In this document: piece by piece, positions 52,001-61,700 of the stretch
Layout: the number at the start of each line of letters is the position of its first letter
Numbering within the stretch: position 1 is the stretch's first letter
Assembly: GCF_900091525.1 (NCBI RefSeq)
Contig: NZ_FMCU01000019.1
Span: 62,001 to 126,000 of the forward strand
Length of the DNA: 64,000 nucleotides
From: Micromonospora matsumotoense
GTDB lineage: Bacteria; Actinomycetota; Actinomycetes; Mycobacteriales; Micromonosporaceae
Direction: 5' to 3'
Translations under genes and position numbers: made by a program
Notes under the pieces: model-generated
Databases searched by the model: none
What the model was told of the DNA's origin: nothing
What the model saw: only the letters and a program-made list of their open reading frames with translations

Positions 52001-52426
52001 TCACTTACCGGCGCCGGGGCCGCCGCCGCGTACCGTGCTGCCCCGCCCCCAGCCCCAGTGGCTGCCCACCGTCGAGTGGTAACGCGGGTACGCGGTCCGC
52101 ATCCGTTCCAGCAGGATCACCGAGCCGGCGGCGATCGGCAGGATCACCAGCGAGTCGTCGTCGTAGCGCAGGTAGACGCCGCTGCCGTCGACGTACTGGT
52201 CGGCCGGCTTCCAGGCGCCGGTGATGTCGTCCGCCACCTGGCTCGGGGTCCGGTTCGAGGTGTACGCGACGGCGTCCCGCCCGATGTCCCGGTTCGCCGA
52301 CCGGGTGTAGCGGTCCTCGATGTAACCCCGGGGCGAGAAGTTGCCGTAGAAGATGGCGAAGGCGGCGACCAGCGCCCCGATGACCGCGAAGGCCACCCCC
52401 ACCACGAACCAGCGTCGGTACGTCAC
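52001..52426 (-). CDS. DUF4247 family protein
   Basis: A 141-residue protein with an N-terminal membrane helix (FVVGVAFAVIGALVAAFAIF) and an extracellular domain with GYIEDRYTRSANRDIGRDAV and RYHSTVGSHWGWGRG, features of DUF4247. It lies in the DUF4178-DUF2617-DUF4247-DUF350 order found in other actinobacteria. The 40-bp direct repeat begins 3 bp upstream of its start. Confidence 0.85.
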   Translation of the reverse strand: MTYRRWFVVGVAFAVIGALVAAFAIFYGNFSPRGYIEDRYTRSANRDIGRDAVAYTSNRTPSQVADDITGAWKPADQYVDGSGVYLRYDDDSLVILPIAAGSVILLERMRTAYPRYHSTVGSHWGWGRGSTVRGGGPGAGK

Positions 52427-52429
52427 AGT

Positions 52430-52528
52430 GTCTTCTCCGTTCGCGACTGCGGGGCTCGCAAAACCGGCTCACTCCTCGCGCTCACCGCGTCTTCTCCGTT
52501 CGCGACTGCGGGGCTCGCAAAACCGGCT
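52430..52528. repeat. 40-bp perfect direct repeat, two copies
   Basis: A 40-bp block that includes CGTTCGCGACTGCGGGGCTC and ends in GCAAAACCGGCT occurs at 52430-52469 and 52489-52528. The second copy forms the 3' end of the DUF2617 gene; the first occupies the gap before DUF4247. It is probably a mobile or duplicated intergenic repeat rather than coding sequence by origin. Confidence 0.92.
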
Positions 52529-53081
52529 GCGAGGTGCGCGGCAGCGCCACCACCGTCTCGGTCAGGACCAGCTCGTTGGTCTGGGGGTACGCGTGCCAGG
52601 TGCGCCAGCCCACCGACCCGTCCGGCGCGTCGGGGCGTACAGCCAGCGCGGTGACCGCGTCCGGGTCCCCGGGAAAGACCCCCACCAGGGCGTACGGGTC
52701 GTCGGCCAGGTCGGCGCGGAGCGCGGCGATCCGGGTGTGCAGCTCGTCCCCGGCGGGGCGCAGCACGGTGGCCGTGAACCGGTAGCCACCCGCCTCGTCG
52801 TGCAGGGTGCCGGGCAGGTGCGGCGGTCGGCCGGGCAGGCAGGCGACCGTCTCGACCAGCCCACCCGCCGCGTCAGGGCCCATCATCGCGTCAGGGCCCG
52901 CCGCGTCAGGGGCGGTGAGGACGACCTGGTGGGAAGCGCCGAGCAGGCGCAGCCGGAGCCGGATGCCGCCGGGCAGCGTCAGGTCACGGACGTGCAGGGC
53001 GGGTCGTTCCGGGCCACCGAGCGCCAGACTCAGGTCGGCGGCGCAGGTGTCGACGTACGGGGTGTCCAGGCTGACCAGCAC
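52482..53081 (-). CDS. DUF2617 family protein with repeat-derived C-terminus
   Basis: The 199-residue soluble protein starts MLVSLDTPYVDTCAADLSLA and has LHVRDLTLPGGIRLRLRLLG and WRTWHAYPQTNELVLTETVV, both typical of DUF2617. The last 14 residues (QPVLRAPQSRTEKTR-like) are encoded by one copy of a 40-bp direct repeat, so the original stop was probably replaced. It lies 2 bp after the DUF4178 stop. Confidence 0.85.
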   Translation of the reverse strand: MLVSLDTPYVDTCAADLSLALGGPERPALHVRDLTLPGGIRLRLRLLGASHQVVLTAPDAAGPDAMMGPDAAGGLVETVACLPGRPPHLPGTLHDEAGGYRFTATVLRPAGDELHTRIAALRADLADDPYALVGVFPGDPDAVTALAVRPDAPDGSVGWRTWHAYPQTNELVLTETVVALPRTSQPVLRAPQSRTEKTR

Positions 53082-53083
53082 GA

Positions 53084-53710
53084 TCAGGACCCCTCCGGCC
53101 CGGCCTGCGGGTACACCATCACGTCGGTACGGTGCAGTCGCTCGCCCCGGCCCATCTCCCAGCCGGCCTCCCCGTACGCCTCGAAGGAGAGCCGATCGTC
53201 GCCCTGCCCCCGGTAGTCGTGGTAGCGGACCGTGCCGTACGGGTCGAGGCCGGTGCTGCCGGTGGCCGAGTAGCGGGCCTGGCCGGACTCCTCCCAGGAG
53301 TAGCGGCGACCGGCGAAGTCGAGGGTGGGTGCGCCCGGGGTGACCGTCGCGGCCGGCTCAGCCGTCCAGAGCACCAACTCCAGGTCGGGGTCCTCCTCGA
53401 CGGAGAGCCAGCGCTTGTCGCCCTCGACGGTGTCCAGCAGGTGCTCGGCCCAGCTCCAACCGCCCTCGACCAGGTGCACCGAGCCACGGACCGCGTACGA
53501 CACCCGGCGGATCTCGACGATGTCGCCGGGCTTGAGCTTGCGGGGGTCACCGCGCAGCGCATCGGAGTCGGTGTCGCGGAACGGGTCCTTCGCCGCCGTC
53601 GGGCGGGTGGGCTTGCGCCCCTTGCGCATGGCCACCACCGCCACCACGATCCCGGCGACCCCGATCAGACATCCCAGCGTCGCTACGACGTACGCCACCG
53701 AACCGTTCAC
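53084..53710 (-). CDS. DUF4178 family protein
   Basis: The 208-residue protein has one N-terminal membrane helix (AYVVATLGCLIGVAGIVVAV), a basic linker and a DUF4178 domain: LKPGDIVEIRRVSYAVRGSV, WSWAEHLLDTVEGDKRWLSV and the YDxxxxVRYHDY region. DUF4178 proteins occur with DUF350 and polyamine aminopropyltransferases in envelope-linked clusters. It is the first gene of this one; the GTG start follows GAGGTGG. Confidence 0.88.
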   Translation of the reverse strand: MNGSVAYVVATLGCLIGVAGIVVAVVAMRKGRKPTRPTAAKDPFRDTDSDALRGDPRKLKPGDIVEIRRVSYAVRGSVHLVEGGWSWAEHLLDTVEGDKRWLSVEEDPDLELVLWTAEPAATVTPGAPTLDFAGRRYSWEESGQARYSATGSTGLDPYGTVRYHDYRGQGDDRLSFEAYGEAGWEMGRGERLHRTDVMVYPQAGPEGS

Positions 53711-53806
53711 CTCGACCACCTCCCCAAGTGCATCGGCGGAGACGGTAACAACCCCGCGCACCCCGCGCACCTGGGGAAACTCCGTTAGTTCTGAGTGAGC
53801 AGTCAG

Positions 53807-54211
53807 TTACCGAGCGTCCCCGTCGGTGCGGTGGGCGGCCAGCCGGTCCGCTGCGTACCCGCTCAGGGTGGTGGTGGCCATCGTGCAGCCAGTGAAGGTG
53901 GTGAACTCGTCGTCCTCGTCACGCAGGATCGTCCAGGCGTCCCGGGCCGCCGCCGGGTCGACCTGTTCCAACAGCGCCGCCGCGTACGCCCGGCCGGCCG
54001 GTGAGCCGTGCCGCAGCAGCCAGTCGACCTGTTCACGGGCCTGCCGGGGGCGCCGCGCGAACGCCTCCTCGACCCGCCGGTACGCCTCGGTCACCGGCAA
54101 CAGCGTGCCGGCGAACCCCACCCCGCCGAACGCGACGGTGTCCGCCCCGGCGAGTTCCCGCACGGCGACATCCAACTCCGGATCCCCGCTCTTCTTCCGC
54201 ATCCCGAACAT
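53807..54211 (-). CDS. small conserved-looking soluble protein, function unknown
   Basis: The 134-residue product starts MFGMRKKSGDPELDVAVREL and is mainly helical (AYRRVEEAFARRPRQAREQV, GRAYAAALLEQVDPAAARDA). Its pattern suggests a short helical-repeat fold. No family is recognised. It is 97 bp upstream of the DUF4178 start on the same strand, so it may be transcribed with that cluster. A family 1 palindrome lies before it. Confidence 0.65.
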   Translation of the reverse strand: MFGMRKKSGDPELDVAVRELAGADTVAFGGVGFAGTLLPVTEAYRRVEEAFARRPRQAREQVDWLLRHGSPAGRAYAAALLEQVDPAAARDAWTILRDEDDEFTTFTGCTMATTTLSGYAADRLAAHRTDGDAR

Positions 54212-54283
54212 GCCCCCATCCTTTCCCCGCCCCGCCCCGCCCCACCCCACCCACCGCGCCCCGCGCCCAGCCCGGTCCGACCG

Positions 54284-54346
54284 CGGTGATCAAGAGGTTT
54301 ACGTCAACGGAGAGCGCTCTCAGTGACGCAAACCTCTTGATCACCG
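54284..54346. repeat. dispersed palindrome family 1, copy 5
   Basis: CGGTGATCAAGAGGTTTACG and CGCAAACCTCTTGATCACCG are the arms; the centre is the perfect palindrome GAGAGCGCTCTC. It is the most complete copy. It begins 90 bp past the clpB stop. The left flank is C-rich and the right flank G-rich on the plus strand. Confidence 0.92.
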
Positions 54347-54400
54347 GCACGGAGGGGGCTGGTGGAGGGCCGGCACGGAGGGCTGGTGGAGGGCCGGGTC
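54347..54400. repeat. short direct repeat after clpB
   Basis: GGCACGGAGGG(GG)CTGGTGGAGGGCC occurs twice in tandem between copy 5 of the palindrome and the clpB stop. It is G-rich on the plus strand, so clpB mRNA would be C-rich here. Confidence 0.7.
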
Positions 54401-54435
54401 GGCCCGGCCGGGCGGGCGGGTCGGCCCGGGGAGGG

Positions 54436-57027
<2,592 letters not shown>

Positions 57028-57071
57028 GGGCTCCCCCGGTATCGGCGTGTCCACTAGTAAGAGACACCACC

Positions 57072-57098
57072 AGAGTTGAGCCTATTCCGCTCAACTCT
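57072..57098 (-). promoter_or_regulatory. HAIR operator (HspR binding site) upstream of clpB
   Basis: AGAGTTGAGC and GCTCAACTCT are perfect 10-bp arms with a 7-base spacer, matching the HspR-associated inverted repeat (CTTGAGT-N7-ACTCAAG type). It is 45 bp before the clpB start, and hspR is in the same window at 61229-61672. Confidence 0.88.
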
Positions 57099-57151
57099 TC
57101 CAATGTGGCGTGGGTCACATTGACCGGCGGCTGAGGCTGACTGGGCCAGGG

Positions 57152-57433
57152 TCAGCGGGGCAGACGGGCGGCGTTCGGTGGCCAACGGGGCAGGCGGGAG
57201 GTGCAGGGGGTCTCGTGGTCGGCCCGGAGCACGCACCGCCGGCCACTGTCCAGCCGGTTGTCGCAGAAGACCCGGTGGCGTACCCCCTGATCATCCTCGG
57301 CCGAGACGGTGGTCTCGCCTGGGTCGACATGGGCGAGAAAGGCCAGCGAGCGGGCCGCCGTCCGGGCGAGCATCTTCGCCCGCGCCAGATCCGCAGCACT
57401 GACCGGCAGATGTACGACATACCGCCCGGTCAC
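57152..57433 (-). CDS. small hypothetical protein
   Basis: A 93-residue protein (GTG start after GGGAGG) beginning MTGRYVVHLPVSAADLARAK, then helical, then DDQGVRHRVFCDNRLDSGRR and CVLRADHETPC. Three cysteines and an HxxxxC spacing suggest a possible metal site. No family is recognised. It shares the minus strand with clpB and lies upstream of it, beyond the HAIR operator. Confidence 0.6.
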   Translation of the reverse strand: MTGRYVVHLPVSAADLARAKMLARTAARSLAFLAHVDPGETTVSAEDDQGVRHRVFCDNRLDSGRRCVLRADHETPCTSRLPRWPPNAARLPR

Positions 57434-57482
57434 GCCTCCCCACCCGCCCGACCCGGCTCACGCCACCCCGGGCGGGCCGAAG

Positions 57483-57532
57483 CAATATCGGCCCAATGGC
57501 GGTATCGCGATGGCTCGGACACCGCAATATCG
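57483..57532. repeat. dispersed palindrome family 2, copy B
   Basis: GCGGTATCGCG, 8 bases, then GACACCGC at 57499-57525 is nearly identical to copy A at 5741. The outer sequence GCAATATCGGCCCAATG before and GCAATATCG after is a direct rather than inverted match, so the flanks have diverged. Confidence 0.75.
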
Positions 57533-57799
57533 CCCCACCTGAGTTGACCAAGATCGAGCTTCGACGGTGGGTGCGGCGACTCGTACGCCATGGCGCTCCT
57601 TCGTTGGACGGCTCGGTGTCGCGGTACTGGAAGGGCAGCCCGGCCGCGCTGTCGGCTCGGCCGGACTGCCCGCCCTGCCATCGCAGCCCACTTCGGCGGT
57701 ACGACGACAGGGCCGCTGGCCTGGTCGGGACGGGCCACGGGGGATGCCCGCCCCGACCGCGAGCGCCCCAAGTGCCATCCGGGGGCGTTCACGACGAAC

Positions 57800-57821
57800 C
57801 TACAATCGGTACCGGTTGCAG
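57800..57821. promoter_or_regulatory. candidate operator for the GntR-type gene
   Basis: CTACAATCGGTACCGGTTGCAG is symmetric about the GGTACC centre with few mismatches (core CAATCGGTACCGGTTG). It lies about 78 bp before the GntR-type start, in a locally less GC-rich stretch, as expected for an autoregulated promoter. Confidence 0.5.
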
Positions 57822-57898
57822 GTCAACAACCCACCCACGATTGCTTGAGGTCGGAGGTGCCCGCGTGATCAAATGGGCGTGCCATCCGGGGAGTGTGT

Positions 57899-58129
57899 AT
57901 GCCCAAGCAGCAGTACCAGGTGCTCGCAGACGAGCTGAAGAACAAGATCGATTCGGGAGAGTGGCCGCCCGGCACCAAGCTGCCGAGCAGGTCGCAGCTG
58001 TGCAAGGAGTACAGCGTGTCGGACACCGTGGTCGGCAAGGCCATGATGATCCTGCGCGCCACCGGGCTCACCGAAACCCTGGAAGGGGTCGGAGTCTTCG
58101 TCGCCACACCCGCCGACGCCTCATCCTGA
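57899..58129 (+). CDS. GntR-type winged-helix protein without effector domain
   Basis: A 76-residue protein (MPKQQYQVLADELKNKIDSG) that is almost only a GntR DNA-binding domain: PPGTKLPSRSQLCKEYSVSD and TVVGKAMMILRATGLTETLE give the HTH and wing. The C-terminal effector domain of typical GntR regulators is absent. It could be a truncated regulator or a small stand-alone DNA-binding protein. A symmetric site lies upstream. An ATG two codons earlier is also possible. Confidence 0.85.
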   Translation: MPKQQYQVLADELKNKIDSGEWPPGTKLPSRSQLCKEYSVSDTVVGKAMMILRATGLTETLEGVGVFVATPADASS

Positions 58130-58260
58130 GCCGGCCGCCCGGCCCACAGGGTTACCGGTCGGTGGGTCGGCCAACACGGGCGGTGTCGACGGCAGGGTGC
58201 CCACCAGCAGCGCAGACGTCCGGCGGGTCGGTCTTTCCGGCAGGGTATAGCCTCACGTCC

Positions 58261-58761
58261 GTGCGAGTACGTGTCGAACAGACCCCCTTACCGGGAATCG
58301 GCGTACGTCATGATCTGATGACGGAATCCGGCCGCCGGCTCGGCGTGGTATCCCACCGCAATGGCCGCCGCGACCTGGTGCTCTACGATCCGGACGATCC
58401 CGATTCCTGCCAGCACGACGTCCCGCTGACCGACGACGAGGCGGAAGCCCTCGCCGACATCCTCGGCGCGTCGCTGATGCTGGGTCAGCTCTCCGGCCTG
58501 CGCGAGCAGGCGGCCGGGCTGCTCACCGAGCAGATCGCCATTCCGGCCGGGTCGAAGTACGTCAACAAGCGGCTCGGTGACACCAAGGCGCGTACCCGCA
58601 CCAGCGCCTCCATCGTGGCGGTGCTCCGGCAGGGCGAGGTCAACGTCTCGCCCGATCCCACCTTCCGCTTCGCGGCCGGTGACGTGGTGGTCGTTGTCGG
58701 GACCCGGCAGGGTCTCGACGGAGTGACCGCCATCCTCGCCGACAGTGACCCGGACGGCTGA
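58261..58761 (+). CDS. TrkA-C regulatory subunit of a cation:proton antiporter
   Basis: The 166-residue cytoplasmic protein begins VRVRVEQTPLPGIGVRHDLM and has a helical linker (EAEALADILGASLMLGQLSG) and a TrkA-C domain (TSASIVAVLRQGEVNVSPDP ... VVVVVGTRQGLDGVTAILAD). Such subunits gate CPA2-type antiporters such as KhtU. It starts at GTG 58261; the longer frame upstream is unlikely. The antiporter gene follows 5 bp later. Confidence 0.9.
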   Translation: MRVRVEQTPLPGIGVRHDLMTESGRRLGVVSHRNGRRDLVLYDPDDPDSCQHDVPLTDDEAEALADILGASLMLGQLSGLREQAAGLLTEQIAIPAGSKYVNKRLGDTKARTRTSASIVAVLRQGEVNVSPDPTFRFAAGDVVVVVGTRQGLDGVTAILADSDPDG

Positions 58762-58766
58762 GGCGG

Positions 58767-59972
58767 ATGCACGAAACCACCACACTGCTCATCGAGGTCG
58801 GCGCGCTCCTGCTTCTACTCGGGCTGCTCGGCCGGCTCAGCCGCCGGTTCGGCGTCTCCCCCATCCCCCTCTACCTGGTCGCCGGTCTCGCCTTCGGTCA
58901 CGGTGGCCTGCTCCCGCTGGCCGCCAGCGAGGAGTTCTTCGCCGTCGGCGCCGAGATCGGCGTCATCCTGCTGCTGGTCATGCTCGGCCTGGAATACAGC
59001 GCCAACGAGCTGGTCGGCAACCTGCGCTCGGCGGCCCCGGCCGGCCTGATCGACGCGGCGCTCAACGCCCTGCCCGGTTTCGGTTTCGCACTGCTGCTCG
59101 GCTGGGGCTGGGTGGCCGCCGTGGTGCTCGGCGGCATCACCTGGATCTCGTCCTCCGGGGTGATCGCCAAGGTGCTCGGCGACCTCGGCCGGGTCGGTAA
59201 CCGGGAAACCCCGGTCATCCTCTCCGTGCTGGTCATCGAGGACCTGGCGATGGCGCTCTACCTGCCGCTGGTGACCGCGCTGCTGGCCGGCGTGGGCCTG
59301 GTCAAGGGTGGGATCGCGCTGGGTGTCGCGGTGTTCACCGTGGTGATCGTGCTGGTCGTCGCCATCCGCTTCGGCCACCTGATCTCCGCCGCCCTGTCGG
59401 CGAAGGACCCGGAGGCGCTGCTGCTCGGGGTGCTCGGCCTGACCCTGCTGGTGGCCGGCATCGCCGCCCGACTCCAGGTCTCCGCCGCCGTCGGGGCGTT
59501 CCTGGTCGGTATCGCCCTGTCCGGGCCGGTGGCGCACCACGCCACCGAACTGCTCTCCCCGCTGCGGGACCTCTTCGCCGCGGTCTTCTTCGTCTTCTTC
59601 GGCCTGGTCACCGACCCCCGGGACATGCCGCCGGTGCTGCTGCCCGCGATCGTGCTGGCCGTGGTCACCATGGGGACGAAGCTGCTCACCGGCTACCTGG
59701 CGGCCCGCCGGGCCGGCATCGCCGAGCCCGGCCGCTGGCGGGCCGGCTTCGCGTTGATGCCGCGCGGTGAGTTCTCCATCGTCATCGCCGGTCTGGCCGT
59801 CGCCGCCGGCACCGTCGAACCCAAGCTGGCCGCGCTCGCCACGGCGTACGTGCTGATCACCGTCATCACCGGTCCGATGCTCGCCCGGCTGCCCGACATG
59901 CGCTGGTTCAAGCAGCGGCTGCGTCGGCGGATCGCCGCCCAGCACCCCCGGCCGGTGCCCGCCACGGACTGA
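58767..59972 (+). CDS. CPA2-family cation:proton antiporter membrane subunit
   Basis: A 401-residue protein with about 12 membrane helices and CPA2 signatures: GHGGLLPLAASEEFFAVGAE, GVILLLVMLGLEYSANEL, a helix with VIEDLAMALYLPL (catalytic Asp) and LMPRGEFSIVIAGLAV. With the TrkA-C subunit it should exchange K+ or Na+ for H+. No C-terminal RCK domain is present, in keeping with a separate regulatory subunit. Confidence 0.95.
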   Translation: MHETTTLLIEVGALLLLLGLLGRLSRRFGVSPIPLYLVAGLAFGHGGLLPLAASEEFFAVGAEIGVILLLVMLGLEYSANELVGNLRSAAPAGLIDAALNALPGFGFALLLGWGWVAAVVLGGITWISSSGVIAKVLGDLGRVGNRETPVILSVLVIEDLAMALYLPLVTALLAGVGLVKGGIALGVAVFTVVIVLVVAIRFGHLISAALSAKDPEALLLGVLGLTLLVAGIAARLQVSAAVGAFLVGIALSGPVAHHATELLSPLRDLFAAVFFVFFGLVTDPRDMPPVLLPAIVLAVVTMGTKLLTGYLAARRAGIAEPGRWRAGFALMPRGEFSIVIAGLAVAAGTVEPKLAALATAYVLITVITGPMLARLPDMRWFKQRLRRRIAAQHPRPVPATD

Positions 59973-60146
59973 GAGCTGCCTGGCCAGGCCGCCGACACGG
60001 GTGGCCTGGCCAGGACCGCCGTTGCCGAATTGCTCCCGGCGGGGTCTTCCGTCGGCCGGGCAGCGGCGGCTAGCGTTGCGCCCCAGCAGGCCAGGGTCTC
60101 GCGGGCGGACGGAGGCACCCCGCGGGTGTGAGCGGGAAGGTTGCCG

Positions 60147-60578
60147 GTGAGCGTGCAAGGTCCGCCGTTCCACGGCTTCGCCAACCCCGTCGACCCGTCG
60201 CCCGGGGAGTTGCGGGCCTGGGCGTACCAGCCGGATTCGGTGCCGTTGACCTCCCTGCCCCAGGACTGGGACCTGTTGGTCTCCGGCGACCACCTGGTGC
60301 TCACCCTCTTCGAGTTGGCGCTGGACCCGAGCTGTCCGGCACGCCGCTTCGCCCTGCACTGCCTCTACATCTACGCGGCCGACGGCATCCGGACGAACTT
60401 CCGCGCCCACCCCCGGCGGCGCTTCCGCAAGCTGGTGGAGCAGGCCGAGCGGGACGGCGACGAGTTGGTGCGCAACTGGGCGTACAACAGTCGGGTGCTG
60501 CTGGCCCGGCAGGAACTCTTCACCTACCACGACTGGTGCGAGGGCGGCCTGGTCCGGGACAACCGCCGGCTCGGCTGA
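60147..60578 (+). CDS. conserved-looking protein of unknown function
   Basis: The 143-residue product starts at GTG 60147, six bases after GGAAGG; a TTG two codons earlier is possible. It reads VSVQGPPFHGFANPVDPSPG, then WDLLVSGDHLVLTLFELALD and RFALHCLYIYAADGIRTNFR, ending WCEGGLVRDNRRLG. The compact, cysteine-containing helical pattern looks like a real conserved family located in the clpB-dnaK region of actinobacteria. No function is known to me. Confidence 0.75.
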   Translation: MSVQGPPFHGFANPVDPSPGELRAWAYQPDSVPLTSLPQDWDLLVSGDHLVLTLFELALDPSCPARRFALHCLYIYAADGIRTNFRAHPRRRFRKLVEQAERDGDELVRNWAYNSRVLLARQELFTYHDWCEGGLVRDNRRLG

Positions 60579-60716
60579 CCGACAGCGCACCCCGGCCCAT
60601 GCCTGGGCCGCCGCCACCGTGGCCTCGGCCCAGGACAGGCCGCCACCACCGTTCCCCGGCCCAGGACGGGCCGCCGCCACGGAAACACCTCGACCTGACC
60701 CGACGGCGAGGCGAAC

Positions 60717-60745
60717 GGGCCGGGACCCCCCGTGGGTCCCGGCCC
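60717..60745. terminator. 12-bp stem-loop between convergent genes
   Basis: GGGCCGGGACCC and GGGTCCCGGCCC are perfect arms with a 5-base loop. It is downstream of the gene ending at 60578 and of the minus-strand gene ending at 60762. Confidence 0.75.
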
Positions 60746-60752
60746 GCACGTC

Positions 60753-60779
60753 GGCGGATCGTCAGCGTGCCGATCCGCC
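60753..60779 (-). terminator. stem-loop overlapping the end of the small Lys-rich gene
   Basis: GGCGGATCG and CGATCCGCC are perfect 9-bp arms. The hairpin spans the stop codon of the minus-strand gene 60762-60971. Confidence 0.6.
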
Positions 60780-60971
60780 CTGGTTGCGGCGTTTCTCCTC
60801 GGCCCGCCCCCGGTCCACGCCGTGGTCGCCCTGGTCGGCGAACCTGCCGTCCTTGACCTTGTCGGAGAACTTGCCCTCGGTGACCCGGTCGAACTTCTCC
60901 CGGACGTTCTCGGCCACCTTGTTGAGCCGCTCCTCCGCCTGCCGAGCCACCTTCTTCGCCGATTCCGCCAC
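60762..60971 (-). CDS. small charged helical protein (Rv0909-like antitoxin appearance)
   Basis: A 69-residue, Lys/Glu-rich protein, MAESAKKVARQAEERLNKVA ... RGRAEEKRRNQGGSAR, predicted to be helical then disordered. The segment KFSDKVKDGRFADQGD resembles small actinobacterial proteins annotated as antitoxins or stress proteins, but no toxin partner is next to it. The GTG start follows a run of G residues that could act as a ribosome site. Confidence 0.65.
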   Translation of the reverse strand: MAESAKKVARQAEERLNKVAENVREKFDRVTEGKFSDKVKDGRFADQGDHGVDRGRAEEKRRNQGGSAR

Positions 60972-61111
60972 GGTTTCCCCCCGTCATCGGAGCCCGGATT
61001 GAGCCGGTCGGTCCTGATTCAGAGGCTAGCGGGAACGACCACTCCGCCGCCGGAAAACCCCCGACCCCCCGCCCGCGGATCACCACCGACCCGCAAGGGA
61101 CGGAACCTCCC

Positions 61112-61191
61112 CAAGATCCACTCTCGTGAGCAGAAATAGCGGTGTCCCCGCCGTGGAACACCGCTATTTCGGCTCAAGAAAGTGGATCTTG
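61112..61191. repeat. 80-bp nested palindrome, family 2 copy C with CAAGATCCAC outer arms
   Basis: Outer arms CAAGATCCAC (61112-61121) and GTGGATCTTG (61182-61191) are perfect, as are inner arms GAAATAGCGGTGT (61133-61145) and ACACCGCTATTTC (61158-61170). The inner core resembles copies A and B (GCGGT...ACACCGC); the outer arm matches the palindrome inside the ParA-like gene. It starts 38 bp after the hspR stop codon. Confidence 0.85.
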
Positions 61192-61228
61192 CCCAGACAG
61201 GCCAGGCCAGACGGGCCAGGCCAGGCGG

Positions 61229-61672
61229 TCAGCGGTCGGGCTGGCGGCGGGGACGCCAGACGACCAGCGCCGTGGAGGTACGGTTCGTGGGCACCAGGGC
61301 TCCCCGCGAGAAGCCGCTGGCCAGCGTCTCCAGCTCGGCGATCCGCCGGTACGCGGCGTCCAGCTCCGCCTCCAGCCGGGCCACCCGCTGCTGGGCCTGC
61401 TCCACCAGGCGTTCCAGCCCGATGATCCGTTTCACCCCGGCCAGGTTGACGCCCTCGTCCTGACTGAGTCGCTGCACCTCGCGCAGCAGCACCACGTCGC
61501 GCACGCTGTAGCGCCGCCCACCACCGGCGGCCCGGCCGGCCTGCACCAGGCCGAGCCGGTCGTACTGACGCAGCGTCTGCGGGTGCATTCCCGCCATCCG
61601 TGCCGCGACCGAGATCATCAGCACCTTGGCCTCGTAGGCAGGGTCACCCGAACCGACGAACCCGTCCGACAT
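61229..61672 (-). CDS. hspR: HspR, MerR-family heat-shock repressor
   Basis: The 147-residue regulator has a MerR-type helix-turn-helix: VLMISVAARMAGMHPQTLRQ then YDRLGLVQAGRAAGGGRRYS, with RRYSVRDVVLLREVQRLSQD and a coiled-coil end. HspR binds HAIR sites and represses dnaK and clpB operons, with DnaK as co-repressor. A HAIR site is at 57072-57098. The ATG at 61670-61672 is the only good start. It follows dnaJ on the minus strand. Confidence 0.93.
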   Translation of the reverse strand: MSDGFVGSGDPAYEAKVLMISVAARMAGMHPQTLRQYDRLGLVQAGRAAGGGRRYSVRDVVLLREVQRLSQDEGVNLAGVKRIIGLERLVEQAQQRVARLEAELDAAYRRIAELETLASGFSRGALVPTNRTSTALVVWRPRRQPDR

Positions 61673-61700
61673 CCCTCTCACCTCCGCACCCGTCCACCGG

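Larger units (their letters stand above)
57434..57892. other. intergenic region with a palindrome and a candidate operator
   Basis: Nearly 460 bp without a convincing gene. It holds palindrome family 2 copy B (57483-57532), a CAAGATCGA box at 57549 resembling the ends of other repeats, and a symmetric site at 57800-57821 before the GntR-type gene. Open frames on both strands here look like antisense shadows. Confidence 0.6.
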
